Part shown: piece by piece, positions 44,801 to 53,543 of the stretch
How the letters are laid out: each line of letters begins with the position of its first letter
Position numbering within the stretch: position 1 is the first letter of the stretch
Assembly: GCF_023715785.1 (NCBI RefSeq)
Contig: NZ_JAMBOX010000001.1
Span: 434,001 to 498,000 of the forward strand
Direction of reading: 5' to 3'
DNA from: Neobacillus niacini
GTDB lineage: Bacteria; Bacillota; Bacilli; Bacillales; Cytobacillaceae
DNA: 64,000 nucleotides
The notes under the pieces: model-generated
The model's database searches: none
What the model was told of the DNA's origin: nothing
What the model saw: only the letters and a program-made list of their open reading frames with translations
Translations under genes and position numbers: made by a program

Positions 44801-47770
44801 ATTCCCGGCTGTCAGCTTATAGGAAAAGACACTTCCTTCATCCGCATCCGTTGCCGTAACGAACCCAACCGATGTACCCGCTGCCGAATTTTCGTCGATG
44901 TTTTTCGTAAAGCCTTGCGGTACAGGCTGATGATCATTCACATTATTTACATTGATTGTAATGGTAGCAATATCGGATTCCATACTTCGGAACAAAGCCT
45001 TAATTAAATCGTAAGCTTGCGGAGCCTCTGTATCCAAGGCTTGCACCCTTAATTGATAGACGGTTTTCCTTTCATAATCCAGTTGATGACTATCGGCTAC
45101 CGTGATTTCCCCAGTTGAAGCATTGATGGCGAACGCACCATCTTCATTGCCGGAGAGGATTTGGTAACGAAGAATATCTCCATCAGCATCACTTGCTATA
45201 ACCTTCCCAACCACTGTCCAATTAGGCGCATTCTCATCGACGTTGAATACGGCGTCTTCAGCAACCGGCTTATTGTCATTTAGATTATTTAAACCAATCG
45301 TCGCCGTAGTTTCAGCTGTATGAACACCATCGCTTACTTGGATGGTTAAGCTAAAGGTCTTGATGGTTTCGTAATCAAGCTTGACGGAATTCGCGACTGT
45401 CACTTCACCGCTACTTGGGTCCATCGCAAACGCCCCATCCTCATTCCCCGCTGTAATCCTGTAGGAAAAATGGGTATTGGCATCATGATCCGTTGCCGTT
45501 ACTTTGCCGACAATCGTTCCATTGGCCAGATTTTCATCAATTGTTTTTGTAAATCCGTGGGCAACAGGGCGGTTATCATTCAAGTCATTGACCCCGATGG
45601 TAACCGTCGCCGTTGTTTGATCGACACCATCACTGACTTCAACAGTTAAGGAATAGTTTTGTGTAGTTTCAAAATCTAATAAACTTCCATTTGCGACCGT
45701 GATTTCGCCGCTTGCCGCATTTATTTTAAAAATGTTCTCGGCATTTCCGGAGAGAATCCGATAGGTCAGCGCTTGGCCATCGGGATCACTCCCACCGACA
45801 TTTCCGACAACTGTCCCATTGGCGGCATTTTCATCAACTGAAAACTGGAGATCCGCTGCTACTGGCGGGGTATTCCGATTGACCTTCACGGTATAAGTTA
45901 CCGTGCTCCCGTCCTGAGCTGTCACAATAATCGGAATGCTATTCTTCCCAACTGTTAGACTAATTGGCGGCGATTCCTGTCCGCTTTTCACTACATTTCC
46001 ACCCACTGTTACCGTGGCATTGGCATCTGCAGTTGTTGGGGTAAACCGGATTTGGCTGGTGCTATTCGGAACATCGAGCGAATAGTCCTTTATCAATGTT
46101 TGAAAAATCGGATTCAAGACCCCTGGATTGGCTGTTAAATTGGCCAAATTCGCATTATTAGAAGGAGCCGCTTTCTGAACCGTGACCGTATAGGTCTTTA
46201 CGGTTCCATCCTGAGCCGTCACCTTAACCGGAATCAGATTAGGTCCTGTCTGTAAGGTAACATCGAGTCCGACTCCACTCGGCACGGATTGATCGTTCAC
46301 CGTGATCGTAGCAGTCGAATCCGCAACCGTTGGGGTTACAGTGATTTTTTGAACATCATAGCCTACAGATACGGAATAGTCCGTTGTATCTGCTGAAAAT
46401 CCTGGCACCAATGCTCCGGGACTAACAGCCAAACTGCTTAAATTCGCATTACTGGAAAGCGGCGGTGCAAAGTTTAAGCCGAAGTCGTTGCTTGTCCCAT
46501 ATAAATACGTCAAGTTCCTTAAATTATTGTCCTCCATCACAATCATGATATTGCCAGATGGATCCATTTCAGTGATTAGTTCCGAAGGAGAACTGCTCAT
46601 TAACTGGGAAGAAACTTCCTTAGTTCCCTTTTTCCACGTTCCAGCATCTTTCACCATCGCGAAAAACGTCGCTGGGCCTCCTGTATCTTTGTAGAAGATG
46701 ACATAAGGCTTGTTATTGATGACACTAGTTTTGAATGGGTAACTAATCCCGTCGTTAGTAATGACTTCTTTGGTCCAAGTACCTGACTTGTTGGTGAGTA
46801 AATAATTTGTATAGGCATCATCAGAATAGGAGAGATATATTTTTCCAGAGGAGTCGACAACAAAAGGTGCGGCATAATAGTTTTTCTTATCTGTTTTTGA
46901 ATCAATAATCTTCTCATGCGCAACAGGAAAGTTTTGATCACTTACTTTCTTGTGCGTATAATAGACATTTCCATAGTAATCATTTTGATTATCTTCTTTG
47001 ACGTACGTGATGTGAATCGTATTAGTCTGATCAATCTGAATTTGCGGTTCGTGCACTTCATCAATCGAACTGGTTCCACTGACAAGTTTATTGATTACCC
47101 ATGATCCGGATTGATTAGTCGCATAGTGAACTTCATACTTTCTTGGTTCATTTGCGTCATTGTACACGTAAACGATATGGGCTTTCCCATTTGCATCAAA
47201 AGCAATCTTCGGATCGTACATGTTTTTCCATCCATAAGGATCTTGAGCGCTCTCAACCTTCTCAAACGACCAGCTGCCATTTTTATAAATACCATACTTT
47301 ACGCCTCTATCACTGGTCGTACCTGAACCCCTGTAAAATAGAAAAGCTGCATAAATGGTATTGTTACCGTCAATGGCAACATCCGAAACTCCCGCGTTAA
47401 ACCCACTATCTCCTGATGCAGCTGCGGTTATAGCGGTTAGTTCCTTCCATTGGTTATTCTCCCATTTCTTAATCGTAATCTCATTCATGCCTTTAACATG
47501 AGATAAATAGAGATCACCGCTTGGACTAGTAAATAGATTACTATTCGCCCAGGTATTGCTGGTATATTGGTGTACGAGTCCTTCTACCAATGTACCGCTG
47601 GCCGCATAACTACGCTGCGTAGCACTAATTGGTCCAGCAATGACAAGCTGTAAAAAAAGGACAAATGCAACCAATCCTTTGAAACTTACAATCTTCAAAA
47701 ACCTATTCCCCCTTCCAAACCACAAAATTAGTGAAAAAAAGCGACTTTGCCAAAATGGTGAAAACTTCAT
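41876..47770 (-). CDS. Giant cadherin-repeat surface protein with LPXTG-type anchor
   Basis: A 1964-residue wall protein. Long signal peptide to about residue 57; a sialidase/beta-propeller-like region to about 440; two cadherin-like beta-sandwich domains (SSLAVSPGALVPGF and ANLTANPGVLNPIF); ten cadherin repeats of about 99 residues (DNA about 42860-45875); a third beta-sandwich domain; a linker; and the sorting signal LPETS, hydrophobic helix and basic tail. Each cadherin repeat carries calcium motifs (DEN, DADGD, LDYE, NDN). Repeats 4 to 9 alternate two linker types (NNLND and NNVND), pointing to duplication of a two-repeat block of 594 bp. LPETS resembles the LPDTS signals of B. subtilis YhcS substrates. 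Likely an adhesin. Confidence 0.93.
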   Translation of the reverse strand: MKFSPFWQSRFFSLILWFGRGNRFLKIVSFKGLVAFVLFLQLVIAGPISATQRSYAASGTLVEGLVHQYTSNTWANSNLFTSPSGDLYLSHVKGMNEITIKKWENNQWKELTAITAAASGDSGFNAGVSDVAIDGNNTIYAAFLFYRGSGTTSDRGVKYGIYKNGSWSFEKVESAQDPYGWKNMYDPKIAFDANGKAHIVYVYNDANEPRKYEVHYATNQSGSWVINKLVSGTSSIDEVHEPQIQIDQTNTIHITYVKEDNQNDYYGNVYYTHKKVSDQNFPVAHEKIIDSKTDKKNYYAAPFVVDSSGKIYLSYSDDAYTNYLLTNKSGTWTKEVITNDGISYPFKTSVINNKPYVIFYKDTGGPATFFAMVKDAGTWKKGTKEVSSQLMSSSPSELITEMDPSGNIMIVMEDNNLRNLTYLYGTSNDFGLNFAPPLSSNANLSSLAVSPGALVPGFSADTTDYSVSVGYDVQKITVTPTVADSTATITVNDQSVPSGVGLDVTLQTGPNLIPVKVTAQDGTVKTYTVTVQKAAPSNNANLANLTANPGVLNPIFQTLIKDYSLDVPNSTSQIRFTPTTADANATVTVGGNVVKSGQESPPISLTVGKNSIPIIVTAQDGSTVTYTVKVNRNTPPVAADLQFSVDENAANGTVVGNVGGSDPDGQALTYRILSGNAENIFKINAASGEITVANGSLLDFETTQNYSLTVEVSDGVDQTTATVTIGVNDLNDNRPVAHGFTKTIDENLANGTIVGKVTATDHDANTHFSYRITAGNEDGAFAMDPSSGEVTVANSVKLDYETIKTFSLTIQVSDGVHTAETTATIGLNNLNDNKPVAEDAVFNVDENAPNWTVVGKVIASDADGDILRYQILSGNEDGAFAINASTGEITVADSHQLDYERKTVYQLRVQALDTEAPQAYDLIKALFRSMESDIATITINVNNVNDHQPVPQGFTKNIDENSAAGTSVGFVTATDADEGSVFSYKLTAGNEAGAFAIDEVTGEVTVADSTKLDYEKVQSFTLTVEVSDGDHTAATTVTIEVNNLNDNQPVVDDAVFVINENATSGTTVGTVTGHDADGDQLHYAITAGNESGAFRINSETGTISVADAGKLDFEKVQRFALTVQTSDGLHAANAAVVINLNNVNDNAPVGEDAHFTIDENSANGTVVGTVTGHDADGDKLHYSIAAGNDLGAFTIDKDTGEVTVADSGKLDYEKVQSFTLTVEVSDGTHTAATTVAIGINNLNDNKPVGEDVHFTIEENKANGTIVGTVTGHDADGDSLHYSITAGNEAGAFAIDEDTGEVTVADSTKLDYEKVQSFTLTIEVSDGLHTANAAVVINLTNVNDNAPVSEDALFTIDENKANGTIVGTVTGHDADGDSLHYKMAAGNEAGAFAIGEDTGEVTVADSTKLDYEKVQSFKLTVQVSDGTHSAATTVTIGVNNLNDNPPVVEAAKFDIDENAVNDTAVGTVTGDDADGDQLHYAITAGNESGAFRINSETGTIRVADAEKLDYEKVKSFALTVQTSDGIHTVESAVAIHLNNVNDNQPVVEDTSFTIEETAAAGTVVGMAEAHDDDGDGLTYSVVSGNDDGIFAVNETTGEISVANSSRLSAKEKALHVLSIGVSDGKHTAVMRATVRILSSDATLSGLTSSVGSLAPAFTPGKTQYTIYVVNNVEEMTFTPTAAYPKATVKMNGKPIMSGQETEPVQLETGRNLQTIEVTSETGQTTTYNITVIRLKPVIKVIPEATDTIVTVPDEEVDLLDENGTLLFELKENRARNQVVKLTAGQIATLIKRHASIQILGKDVQMRIPAANFADMEDVTISIARVDKNSANIPFSRLAVGEIYELTIKQGDTMIHQFNHEIELSFSVNGYAHPELLKVHYFNEAKKEWELVGGTFKGGQVIAKTNHFSTFALFQPDDLVVNPAKKPATGGDLPETSTSMYNWLLAGLLIVILGGAMLRIQRVGRR

Positions 47771-47979
47771 ATGACAAATATCACTCTTTTTCTACCTAAT
47801 TATTTACTAAATTGGTGTTTTTGACAACTTTTTACATAATTTTTTTGAATTACTGGGTAAATTGGAATTTCAATGTCTTAAAAAGAAATCTAAAGAGAAT
47901 GTCCTACCCTTCCCTTCACTCACATATTTATGAAAGAGTCCTTTCATGGTAAAAAACTAATATTAAGGGAGTTGATGGC

Positions 47980-48438
47980 ATGAGCCCATTTAATCCTGAA
48001 AAATTATTTGTGACGTACAGCACTGGAGTGACCGCCACAGAACCAGTGATTCCACGACGTTACACTCTCACTCACTCTGATTCCACTGGAGATCTTTTTT
48101 TAACAATTGGAACGCATTATGCCTGGGGAAAAATAAATCCAATGCGAGACGAAGTACTAGGCGAATGGAAGCAAGATGGGAGTTCGTTATATTATTCTGT
48201 TTATCTATATATCGATCAAGGTGAATATAACGTAACAGCAGCAGCCAAACGTAATGAAATATTTAGACGCGAATTGCCACTGGCGTTAACCGCTATTCGA
48301 TACGGTGACCGGGTTTTATTCGACACCTACCCCGCTCTAAATCAAGCCTTGATCATCATTCACTTTCAATCATCCTATCCTCAGTTTGCTAGACAAGAAG
48401 GTTGGGGGACTTTCTCAAATTATATATACCGAGCATGA
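47980..48438 (+). CDS. Staygreen-family protein (bacterial SGR homologue)
   Basis: A 152-residue soluble protein. FNPEKLFVTY, then PVIPRRYTLTHSDSTGDLFL and INPMRDEVLGEW, matches the staygreen family. In plants and algae the family removes magnesium from chlorophyll a. Bacterial members, common in bacilli, have been shown to dechelate chlorophyll in vitro, but their natural role is unclear since these cells have no chlorophyll. The ribosome site AAGGGAG is about 8 bases from the ATG. Monocistronic. Confidence 0.87.
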   Translation: MSPFNPEKLFVTYSTGVTATEPVIPRRYTLTHSDSTGDLFLTIGTHYAWGKINPMRDEVLGEWKQDGSSLYYSVYLYIDQGEYNVTAAAKRNEIFRRELPLALTAIRYGDRVLFDTYPALNQALIIIHFQSSYPQFARQEGWGTFSNYIYRA

Positions 48439-48500
48439 TTTAAGATTGTATATCATCACCTAACAGAAAGATTACTGAGAAGGGTCTGCCTCCAACACCT

Positions 48501-48536
48501 AAAAATGGGGCCTTGATGCTTGGCCCCTATTTTTTA
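48501..48536. terminator. Convergent bidirectional terminator
   Basis: ATGGGGCC and GGCCCCTAT arms around TTGATGCTT, with AAAAA before and TTTTTT after. It serves the staygreen gene and the convergent GGDEF-EAL gene. Confidence 0.9.
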
Positions 48537-48542
48537 AAGAAT

Positions 48543-50600
48543 CTAATTATAGAGTGCTAATAATTTTTCTATTACTCTTTCGGAAACAGGCTTGCTCAAT
48601 AAGAAACCTTGAACTTGATTACATCCATACAGAGACAAGATAGTGAGCTGTTCTTCTGATTCTACTCCTTCTGCAATCACATTCATGTTTAATTCGTGTG
48701 CTAAATTAATAATATATCTTGCTATAGATCCGTGGTTTTCCAATAATTCCCTTGTGAAGCGCTGATCAATTTTAACCGTATCAATTTGAAACTTTTGAAG
48801 GTATAAAAGGGAAGAATAGCCCGTGCCAAAGTCATCTAAAGAAATTTTTATTCCCTCTTTTTTCAATCTCAAGACCCCTGATGCAAAATGTTCCTCATTT
48901 TGGATCAGGGAACTTTCCGTAATCTCTATTTCTAATAAATTAGGATCAACATTGAATTCTTTGATTATTTGCAAAAGTGTGTCATCCCAGTGGCTTTTCA
49001 GAAAAAACTTTGGTGAGATATTGATGGAGACGGGGACGAGTTTTACATTATTTTTTTCCCATTGTTTGATCTGATTACAGACCGCACGAAACGTCCATTC
49101 TGTAAGTTTAAGAATTAAATTACTTTCCTCTGCCACTGGAATAAATTCACCTGGCAATGTCAATCCATGCTGGTATTGCTTCCACCGAACAAGGGCTTCC
49201 AAACCCACTATTTTTCTATTCCGGGTGTTAAATTTCGGTTGATAATACATCAGAAGTTCATTTTTATTGAACGCTTTTCTTAAATCTTTTTCTAGGTTAT
49301 ATTGTTTCAAGAACTTTCGATTCATAGCAGTAGTATAAACTTTATAGTTATTCTTTCCAGTTGATTTCGCCCGATATAGAGCACTATCAGCCTTCCTTAT
49401 AAGGTCTTGATTTTCTTTTTCACCTTGAAAATAAGTAATGCCAATGCTGGTGCTAATGAATAGCTCATACTGATTAATATGAAAAGATTCCTCAAAGGAA
49501 TTAATGATTCTATTTGCAATCGAAATCACCTTTTTAGAATTTTCTTTTGCATATTCAATGACCAGTAAGAATTCGTCTCCTCCAATTCTCGCAATAATGT
49601 CGTTCTGGTCAATTATGCTTTTTATTCTTTTGGAAACTTCAATTAATAACTGATCACCGATTAGATGTCCAAATGTATCATTAATTCGTTTAAATCCATC
49701 TAAATCCAGGCACATCACGGCAAATGTTTTATCATGGTGGGATTGAGAGTATTCTTTTACAACATCCTTTAATACCTTATCGACCAGTCGCCTATTCGGG
49801 AGATCTGTCAAATAATCATAAAAGGCTAAATGATTCATCTTTTCCTCATATTTTTTTTGCTCTGAAATATCTTTCATGATTCCATTTAGACGAATTAAAC
49901 GGCCGCTTATATCCAAGTCTGGAATGGTTTCATCTCGTACCCATCTTATATCACCATTTTTATGTTTAATCCGGTAATCGGCCTTTATTTTTTTACCTTC
50001 GATTAATTTCTTTTGTTTACTTGTATATAAATCCAGGTCCTCTTGGAGGATTAAATCTTCCCACCTTATTTCTCTTGTCTCAAATTGCTCCGCATTGTAA
50101 CCACAGATTGATTTAATGCATTTAGAACAAATAATTTTATTGTTTATTAGATTTTTAGACCAAATACTGACATTTAAAGAACTGGCATAATCTATCGCTT
50201 GTTGTAAAAGCGGCTCCTGATAAGAACCATCTGCCACATAGCCAATTAAGCGAATAACCAGGCCATTCTCATCAAGGATGACATTAGCGTAAAGGTCTAT
50301 CATATATTCTATATTGTTGTTTTTAATAATCCTCCATTGGTCATGAAAGCCACATTTTTCATCTATCGATTTATGCACTTGATGAATAAATCGACCACGA
50401 TCATCGGGATGGATTAGGTTATAAACCAATTCTAATGTAGGCACTTGATCTCTATCTAACCCAAAGATTTCATAGGCATTATCGGACCAAAATGCCTCAT
50501 CTTCTATTACATCATAATCCCAAATACCAATATTGAAGATATCGATGTTAAGGCTGCTATCTGTTAGAATTTGATTTTGACCAAGCTGTTCAATTCCCAT
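48543..50600 (-). CDS. PAS-GGDEF-EAL c-di-GMP turnover protein
   Basis: A 685-residue soluble protein: two or more PAS domains (about 15-125 and 130-250), GGDEF domain (260-425) and EAL domain (435-685). The cyclase site GGDEF (340-344) is intact. The inhibition site is lost, DQND in place of RxxD. The EAL domain keeps EALVRW, EITESS, LDDFGTGYSSL, KIDQRF, AEGVES and QGF, so phosphodiesterase activity is expected. It may make or break c-di-GMP depending on its PAS input. Divergent from the XRE-MEDS regulator across a dyad-rich region that may control both. Confidence 0.93.
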   Translation of the reverse strand: MGIEQLGQNQILTDSSLNIDIFNIGIWDYDVIEDEAFWSDNAYEIFGLDRDQVPTLELVYNLIHPDDRGRFIHQVHKSIDEKCGFHDQWRIIKNNNIEYMIDLYANVILDENGLVIRLIGYVADGSYQEPLLQQAIDYASSLNVSIWSKNLINNKIICSKCIKSICGYNAEQFETREIRWEDLILQEDLDLYTSKQKKLIEGKKIKADYRIKHKNGDIRWVRDETIPDLDISGRLIRLNGIMKDISEQKKYEEKMNHLAFYDYLTDLPNRRLVDKVLKDVVKEYSQSHHDKTFAVMCLDLDGFKRINDTFGHLIGDQLLIEVSKRIKSIIDQNDIIARIGGDEFLLVIEYAKENSKKVISIANRIINSFEESFHINQYELFISTSIGITYFQGEKENQDLIRKADSALYRAKSTGKNNYKVYTTAMNRKFLKQYNLEKDLRKAFNKNELLMYYQPKFNTRNRKIVGLEALVRWKQYQHGLTLPGEFIPVAEESNLILKLTEWTFRAVCNQIKQWEKNNVKLVPVSINISPKFFLKSHWDDTLLQIIKEFNVDPNLLEIEITESSLIQNEEHFASGVLRLKKEGIKISLDDFGTGYSSLLYLQKFQIDTVKIDQRFTRELLENHGSIARYIINLAHELNMNVIAEGVESEEQLTILSLYGCNQVQGFLLSKPVSERVIEKLLALYN

Positions 50601-51066
50601 TTTGAATCTCCTGTCCCATTGTATTTCCTTTTATTCATTTTTACATAGTCTCGTTTTTAAAGGTCTACCCTTTTCAAAATAGAGGTTACTTTTTCATGAA
50701 ACGAATAAGTCCTTGTGAATATTTTAATTTATTTACATGTCGAGAAATGTTGCAAACTGCAACATTTTGTAGAAATTCCCGCCTTATTTCCACTAGAGAG
50801 GAAGTGTAAATGCTGTTATTTCTAGTTCTTATTGCCTATTAATAACAAACAATTCAAAACAAATGTGGCATTTAGCAACATTTATACACGTGTATTGTTT
50901 GTTATACTAGATGAACTGAAATTCCATTAGTATCCAAAAAATCCAAACATGTAGCATAGTAAGCCTTTACTTCTTATGCTTATATTAAATGTATACAATC
51001 TTAAAAATGTTATTTTTAAATAATAATAATAATCTGGTGTGATCAATTCTAATGGTGGGAGAAAGC
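50601..51066. promoter_or_regulatory. Dyad-rich control region of the XRE-MEDS gene
   Basis: Two related palindromes have 10-3-10 geometry. At 50745-50767 the arms AAATGTTGCA/TGCAACATTT are perfect; at 50861-50883 the arms AAATGTGGCA/AGCAACATTT match at 8 of 10. The second is enclosed by a perfect 12-bp inverted repeat, ATAACAAACAAT (50842-50853) and ATTGTTTGTTAT (50894-50905), and is followed by the palindrome ATACACGTGTAT (50884-50895). They lie between divergent genes and are likely operators, perhaps of the XRE protein itself. Confidence 0.6.
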
Positions 51067-51834
51067 ATGAAGAGAGAATGGTTAATCAAACTTAGGAAAT
51101 CAAAACAGATGACACAAAAGCACATTTCCTCTGCTGCTTTTATAGACAGGGCTTACTATGCACAAATTGAAAGTGGAAGACGCAACCCAAGTATTAATGT
51201 GGCAAAAAGTATTGCCCGTGTATTAGGGTTTGATCCAATGGAATTTTTCTCAGAAGACTTCAATCCATCACTTAAAGATTATCATTCACCTAAAGTAACC
51301 ATTCTAAATCCACCTACTACTGAGGCTTTTAATAATAGGACAGGTCTAATCCTCTACCTTTTTAATAACTTGGATGTTTATTATCAACATGCAAATACAT
51401 TTTTACTTTCAGGAGTTAAAAATGGCAGGCATTGTTTTCTTTTTGATCTTAAAGAAAACTTGAGGATTTACGAACAAAATTTCAATAAAACCTCTGATAA
51501 AAACAAGGATGAGCACGTAACATTTATTAGCCTGGAGGAATTTAGTGAAGAAGATGCGATTAATAGGCTAAATTCATTATTAACAAAGGATGAAAAAGAA
51601 ATTAATGTATGGGTAAAAGGAAATCCAAATTATTATGGTTCCTTATTAAAAAACTATTTGACCAATCATTCTTTGTTTGTCGTCTCATACAATAGCACGA
51701 TGATCACAGCAAGCGCCCATATCGAATTGATGAGAAAATATCCGTATCTAATGACCGATAGGGAGATGTTAGATTCACGCTTATATAAAACAGCCACAAT
51801 CTTACCTTCACTTTACATTCAAGAGAACTTATAA
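51067..51834 (+). CDS. XRE-family regulator with MEDS-like sensory domain
   Basis: About 255 residues. An XRE helix-turn-helix (1-65: LRKSKQMTQKHISSAAFIDRAYYAQIESGRRNPS in parts) is joined to a C-terminal domain with NRTGLILYLFNNLDVYYQHANTFLLSG, like the MEDS domain of DcmR-type regulators, predicted to bind a small molecule. The GTG/ATG frame opens at 51052 but the ATG at 51067 follows GGTGGGAG and is preferred. It likely binds the palindromes upstream. The next, broken gene encodes the same sensory domain alone. Confidence 0.8.
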   Translation: MKREWLIKLRKSKQMTQKHISSAAFIDRAYYAQIESGRRNPSINVAKSIARVLGFDPMEFFSEDFNPSLKDYHSPKVTILNPPTTEAFNNRTGLILYLFNNLDVYYQHANTFLLSGVKNGRHCFLFDLKENLRIYEQNFNKTSDKNKDEHVTFISLEEFSEEDAINRLNSLLTKDEKEINVWVKGNPNYYGSLLKNYLTNHSLFVVSYNSTMITASAHIELMRKYPYLMTDREMLDSRLYKTATILPSLYIQENL

Positions 51835-51875
51835 TGATATTCCTTTAAAATTTTCAATGAAAGGAATGATAAATT

Positions 51876-52107
51876 TTGAAGAAAATTCTTCCACTTACAA
51901 AATATATTAATGTTCCTGACACCGCGCATATATTATATCTATATAACAAAAAAAGAGATATATCTTAAAAACTTAATGGCTTTTATAAAAGCAGGCATTT
52001 ACCATAATCATCACATTATTATAATTGAAAATGCTTTTGTATATGTTGAAGCAGGTAAATTGATTCGCCAATTATTCTCAAAAGAAGAACAGAAACAAAT
52101 TGAGTAA
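51876..52107 (+). pseudogene. Stand-alone MEDS-like protein broken at an A7 tract
   Basis: From TTG at 51876 (after AAAGGAATG) the frame reads TKYINVPDTAHILYLYNKK, then hits TAA at 51966. The adjacent frame continues KEIYLKNLMAFIKAGIYHNH to the stop at 52107. The switch lies in a run of seven A (51948-51954); six A would give one continuous protein of about 76 residues. The HILYLYN...FIKAG pattern is the MEDS domain seen in the upstream gene. It could be a pseudogene, slippage-dependent expression or a sequencing error. Confidence 0.65.
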
Positions 52108-52487
52108 ATCATTGAAATCCCATAGACAAAAGAATCGTCCCCATGGCCTACCCATGAATCCTCAAAACAGGCATTTTCGCCCTTTAAAAGGCATTCGTTA
52201 GTAGTTATAATTTTCCGTAAATAATAGTTTCGCATGTTACTGATTCGATCAGGCAGGGCGGTACGTGTGAAAAGGACAGGTCTTTTCATTGTGTTTCCCT
52301 GCCTTTCTACTGTACCACTATTTCCCACACTAGGCTTGGACAAGCTTTTTGCTTTTTAATATTCTCCATCAAGACATTCACCCAGCGAATTTACCCAGAA
52401 AGGAGACGGGGCGGGGGTATAGTTGAAAGTGATTAATGGTTAAAAATACTTATCTTAACGGCAACTAAAAATGGAAGAGATATTTTT
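52108..52487. other. Gene-free stretch
   Basis: About 380 bases with no supported ORF, RNA or repeat. A minus-strand ORF at 52011-52343 has no ribosome site or recognisable product. Confidence 0.5.
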
Positions 52488-53383
52488 ATGATTAAATGGA
52501 AAAGCAAATGGGGCTTGGTACTTGCTTTAGCAGGGACCATCACAGTATCATCCGCTTTTGCGGCGCCTGGTTTCAAAGAGGCCGAAGAAACCAATCCGAA
52601 TCCGGTTATAGCACCCATTAAAACAGATGAACCTACCTCTTATCGAACCAATCAGCTAGAAGAGCGATGTACTATTACTGGCATAGCGGTGATCTCAAGC
52701 AGGCGGAAGAAGAAATTTTTAAAGGCATTACTCTGAAAGGCAAATATGATGTGATCGAAGCAGCTTATAATGAGGCCGTCAAACTGGACCCTCATAATTC
52801 CGGCCTCAAATTCTCGCTGGCATCCACGCAAATTATTCAAAAGAAAATCCCGGAAGCATTGCAGACCTACCAGCAGATCCTGAATTTGAACCCTGACAAC
52901 TATAATGCAAACCTGCTATACGGGGTTTATTCCAAAGTAAATGGGGATGAGAAAGCGTATAAAGCGGCCATCGCCAATTTAAAACGGCTCGACGCCCAAT
53001 GCAAAAAACAGCGACCGGTCGTTCACGAATGTGGTTTACTTGGATTACGCATCAATCGAAGAAGCCCACAATGTAACCAAAGATGAAACGCTGGTCATTT
53101 ATCGCGACCTAATGAGAGCTTCCGGTATTTGGCAATATCCGGAGAAGCAAGCAGCAATCATAACAACGTGGTACAGTACTGTTTATCCAATGGAATCGAT
53201 ATGCCACAAAGTGCATATTTTATAGCATTATTTCGAGGCCAAAGTAACATGGTAATGCTAGTGCGGACATCAATTATATGGATGAAGGCGAATCCGTGGT
53301 CGATGTGGCACTAGCTGAGGGGCATAAAGATATAGCTTCATATTTAAATAGACCTGGCGGTTGTAAACACAAAGGGCAATAGG
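52488..53383 (+). pseudogene. Decayed secreted TPR protein plus ankyrin fragment
   Basis: Three frames must be joined. Frame 1 (52488): a signal peptide ending SSAFAAPG, then TSYRTNQLEE. Frame 2 (about 52667-53010): YWHSGDLKQAEEEIFKGITL and TPR-like units (AYNEAVKLDPHNSG, TYQQILNLNPDNYNAN). Frame 3 (from about 53031): VYLDYASIEEAHNVT. After about 53140 the reading changes to ankyrin-like text (NVVQYCLSNGIDM, then in another frame VVDVALAEGHKDIASYLNRP) ending at 53383. So at least three frameshifts and probably a fusion of two unrelated remnants. Confidence 0.8.
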
Positions 53384-53389
53384 GGCCTC

Positions 53390-53540
53390 TCTCGAAAATG
53401 CATCAAAACTATATTTTTGCTCCGAAACATTCAAAAAGCCAAGCGAATGCCTGGCTCAAGTTATTTCTCTTGCCGCATTCGGGAAATCTGCCTGAAATAG
53501 TGTGCCATATCCATCCAAGCTCCCTTTGAAATATCTAGCT
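53390..53540 (-). repeat. Dispersed 3'-UTR element, copy B, with terminator
   Basis: Homologous to 35430-35590. On the minus strand it begins right at the M29-like gene stop and includes GCCAGGC-ATTC-GCTTGGC followed by TTTTTG, an imperfect terminator. Its minus-strand translation, FKGSLDGYGTLFQADFPN then AAREIT and a stop, is intact here and shifted in copy A. Confidence 0.75.
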
Positions 53541-53543
53541 ATT

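Noticed and set aside
43193-45007. Chain of plus-strand ORFs with similar products
   Set aside because: They are antisense shadows of the cadherin repeats, which is why they resemble one another.
52011-52343. Minus-strand ORF of 110 residues
   Set aside because: No ribosome site, no recognisable domain, and it overlaps the MEDS remnant.
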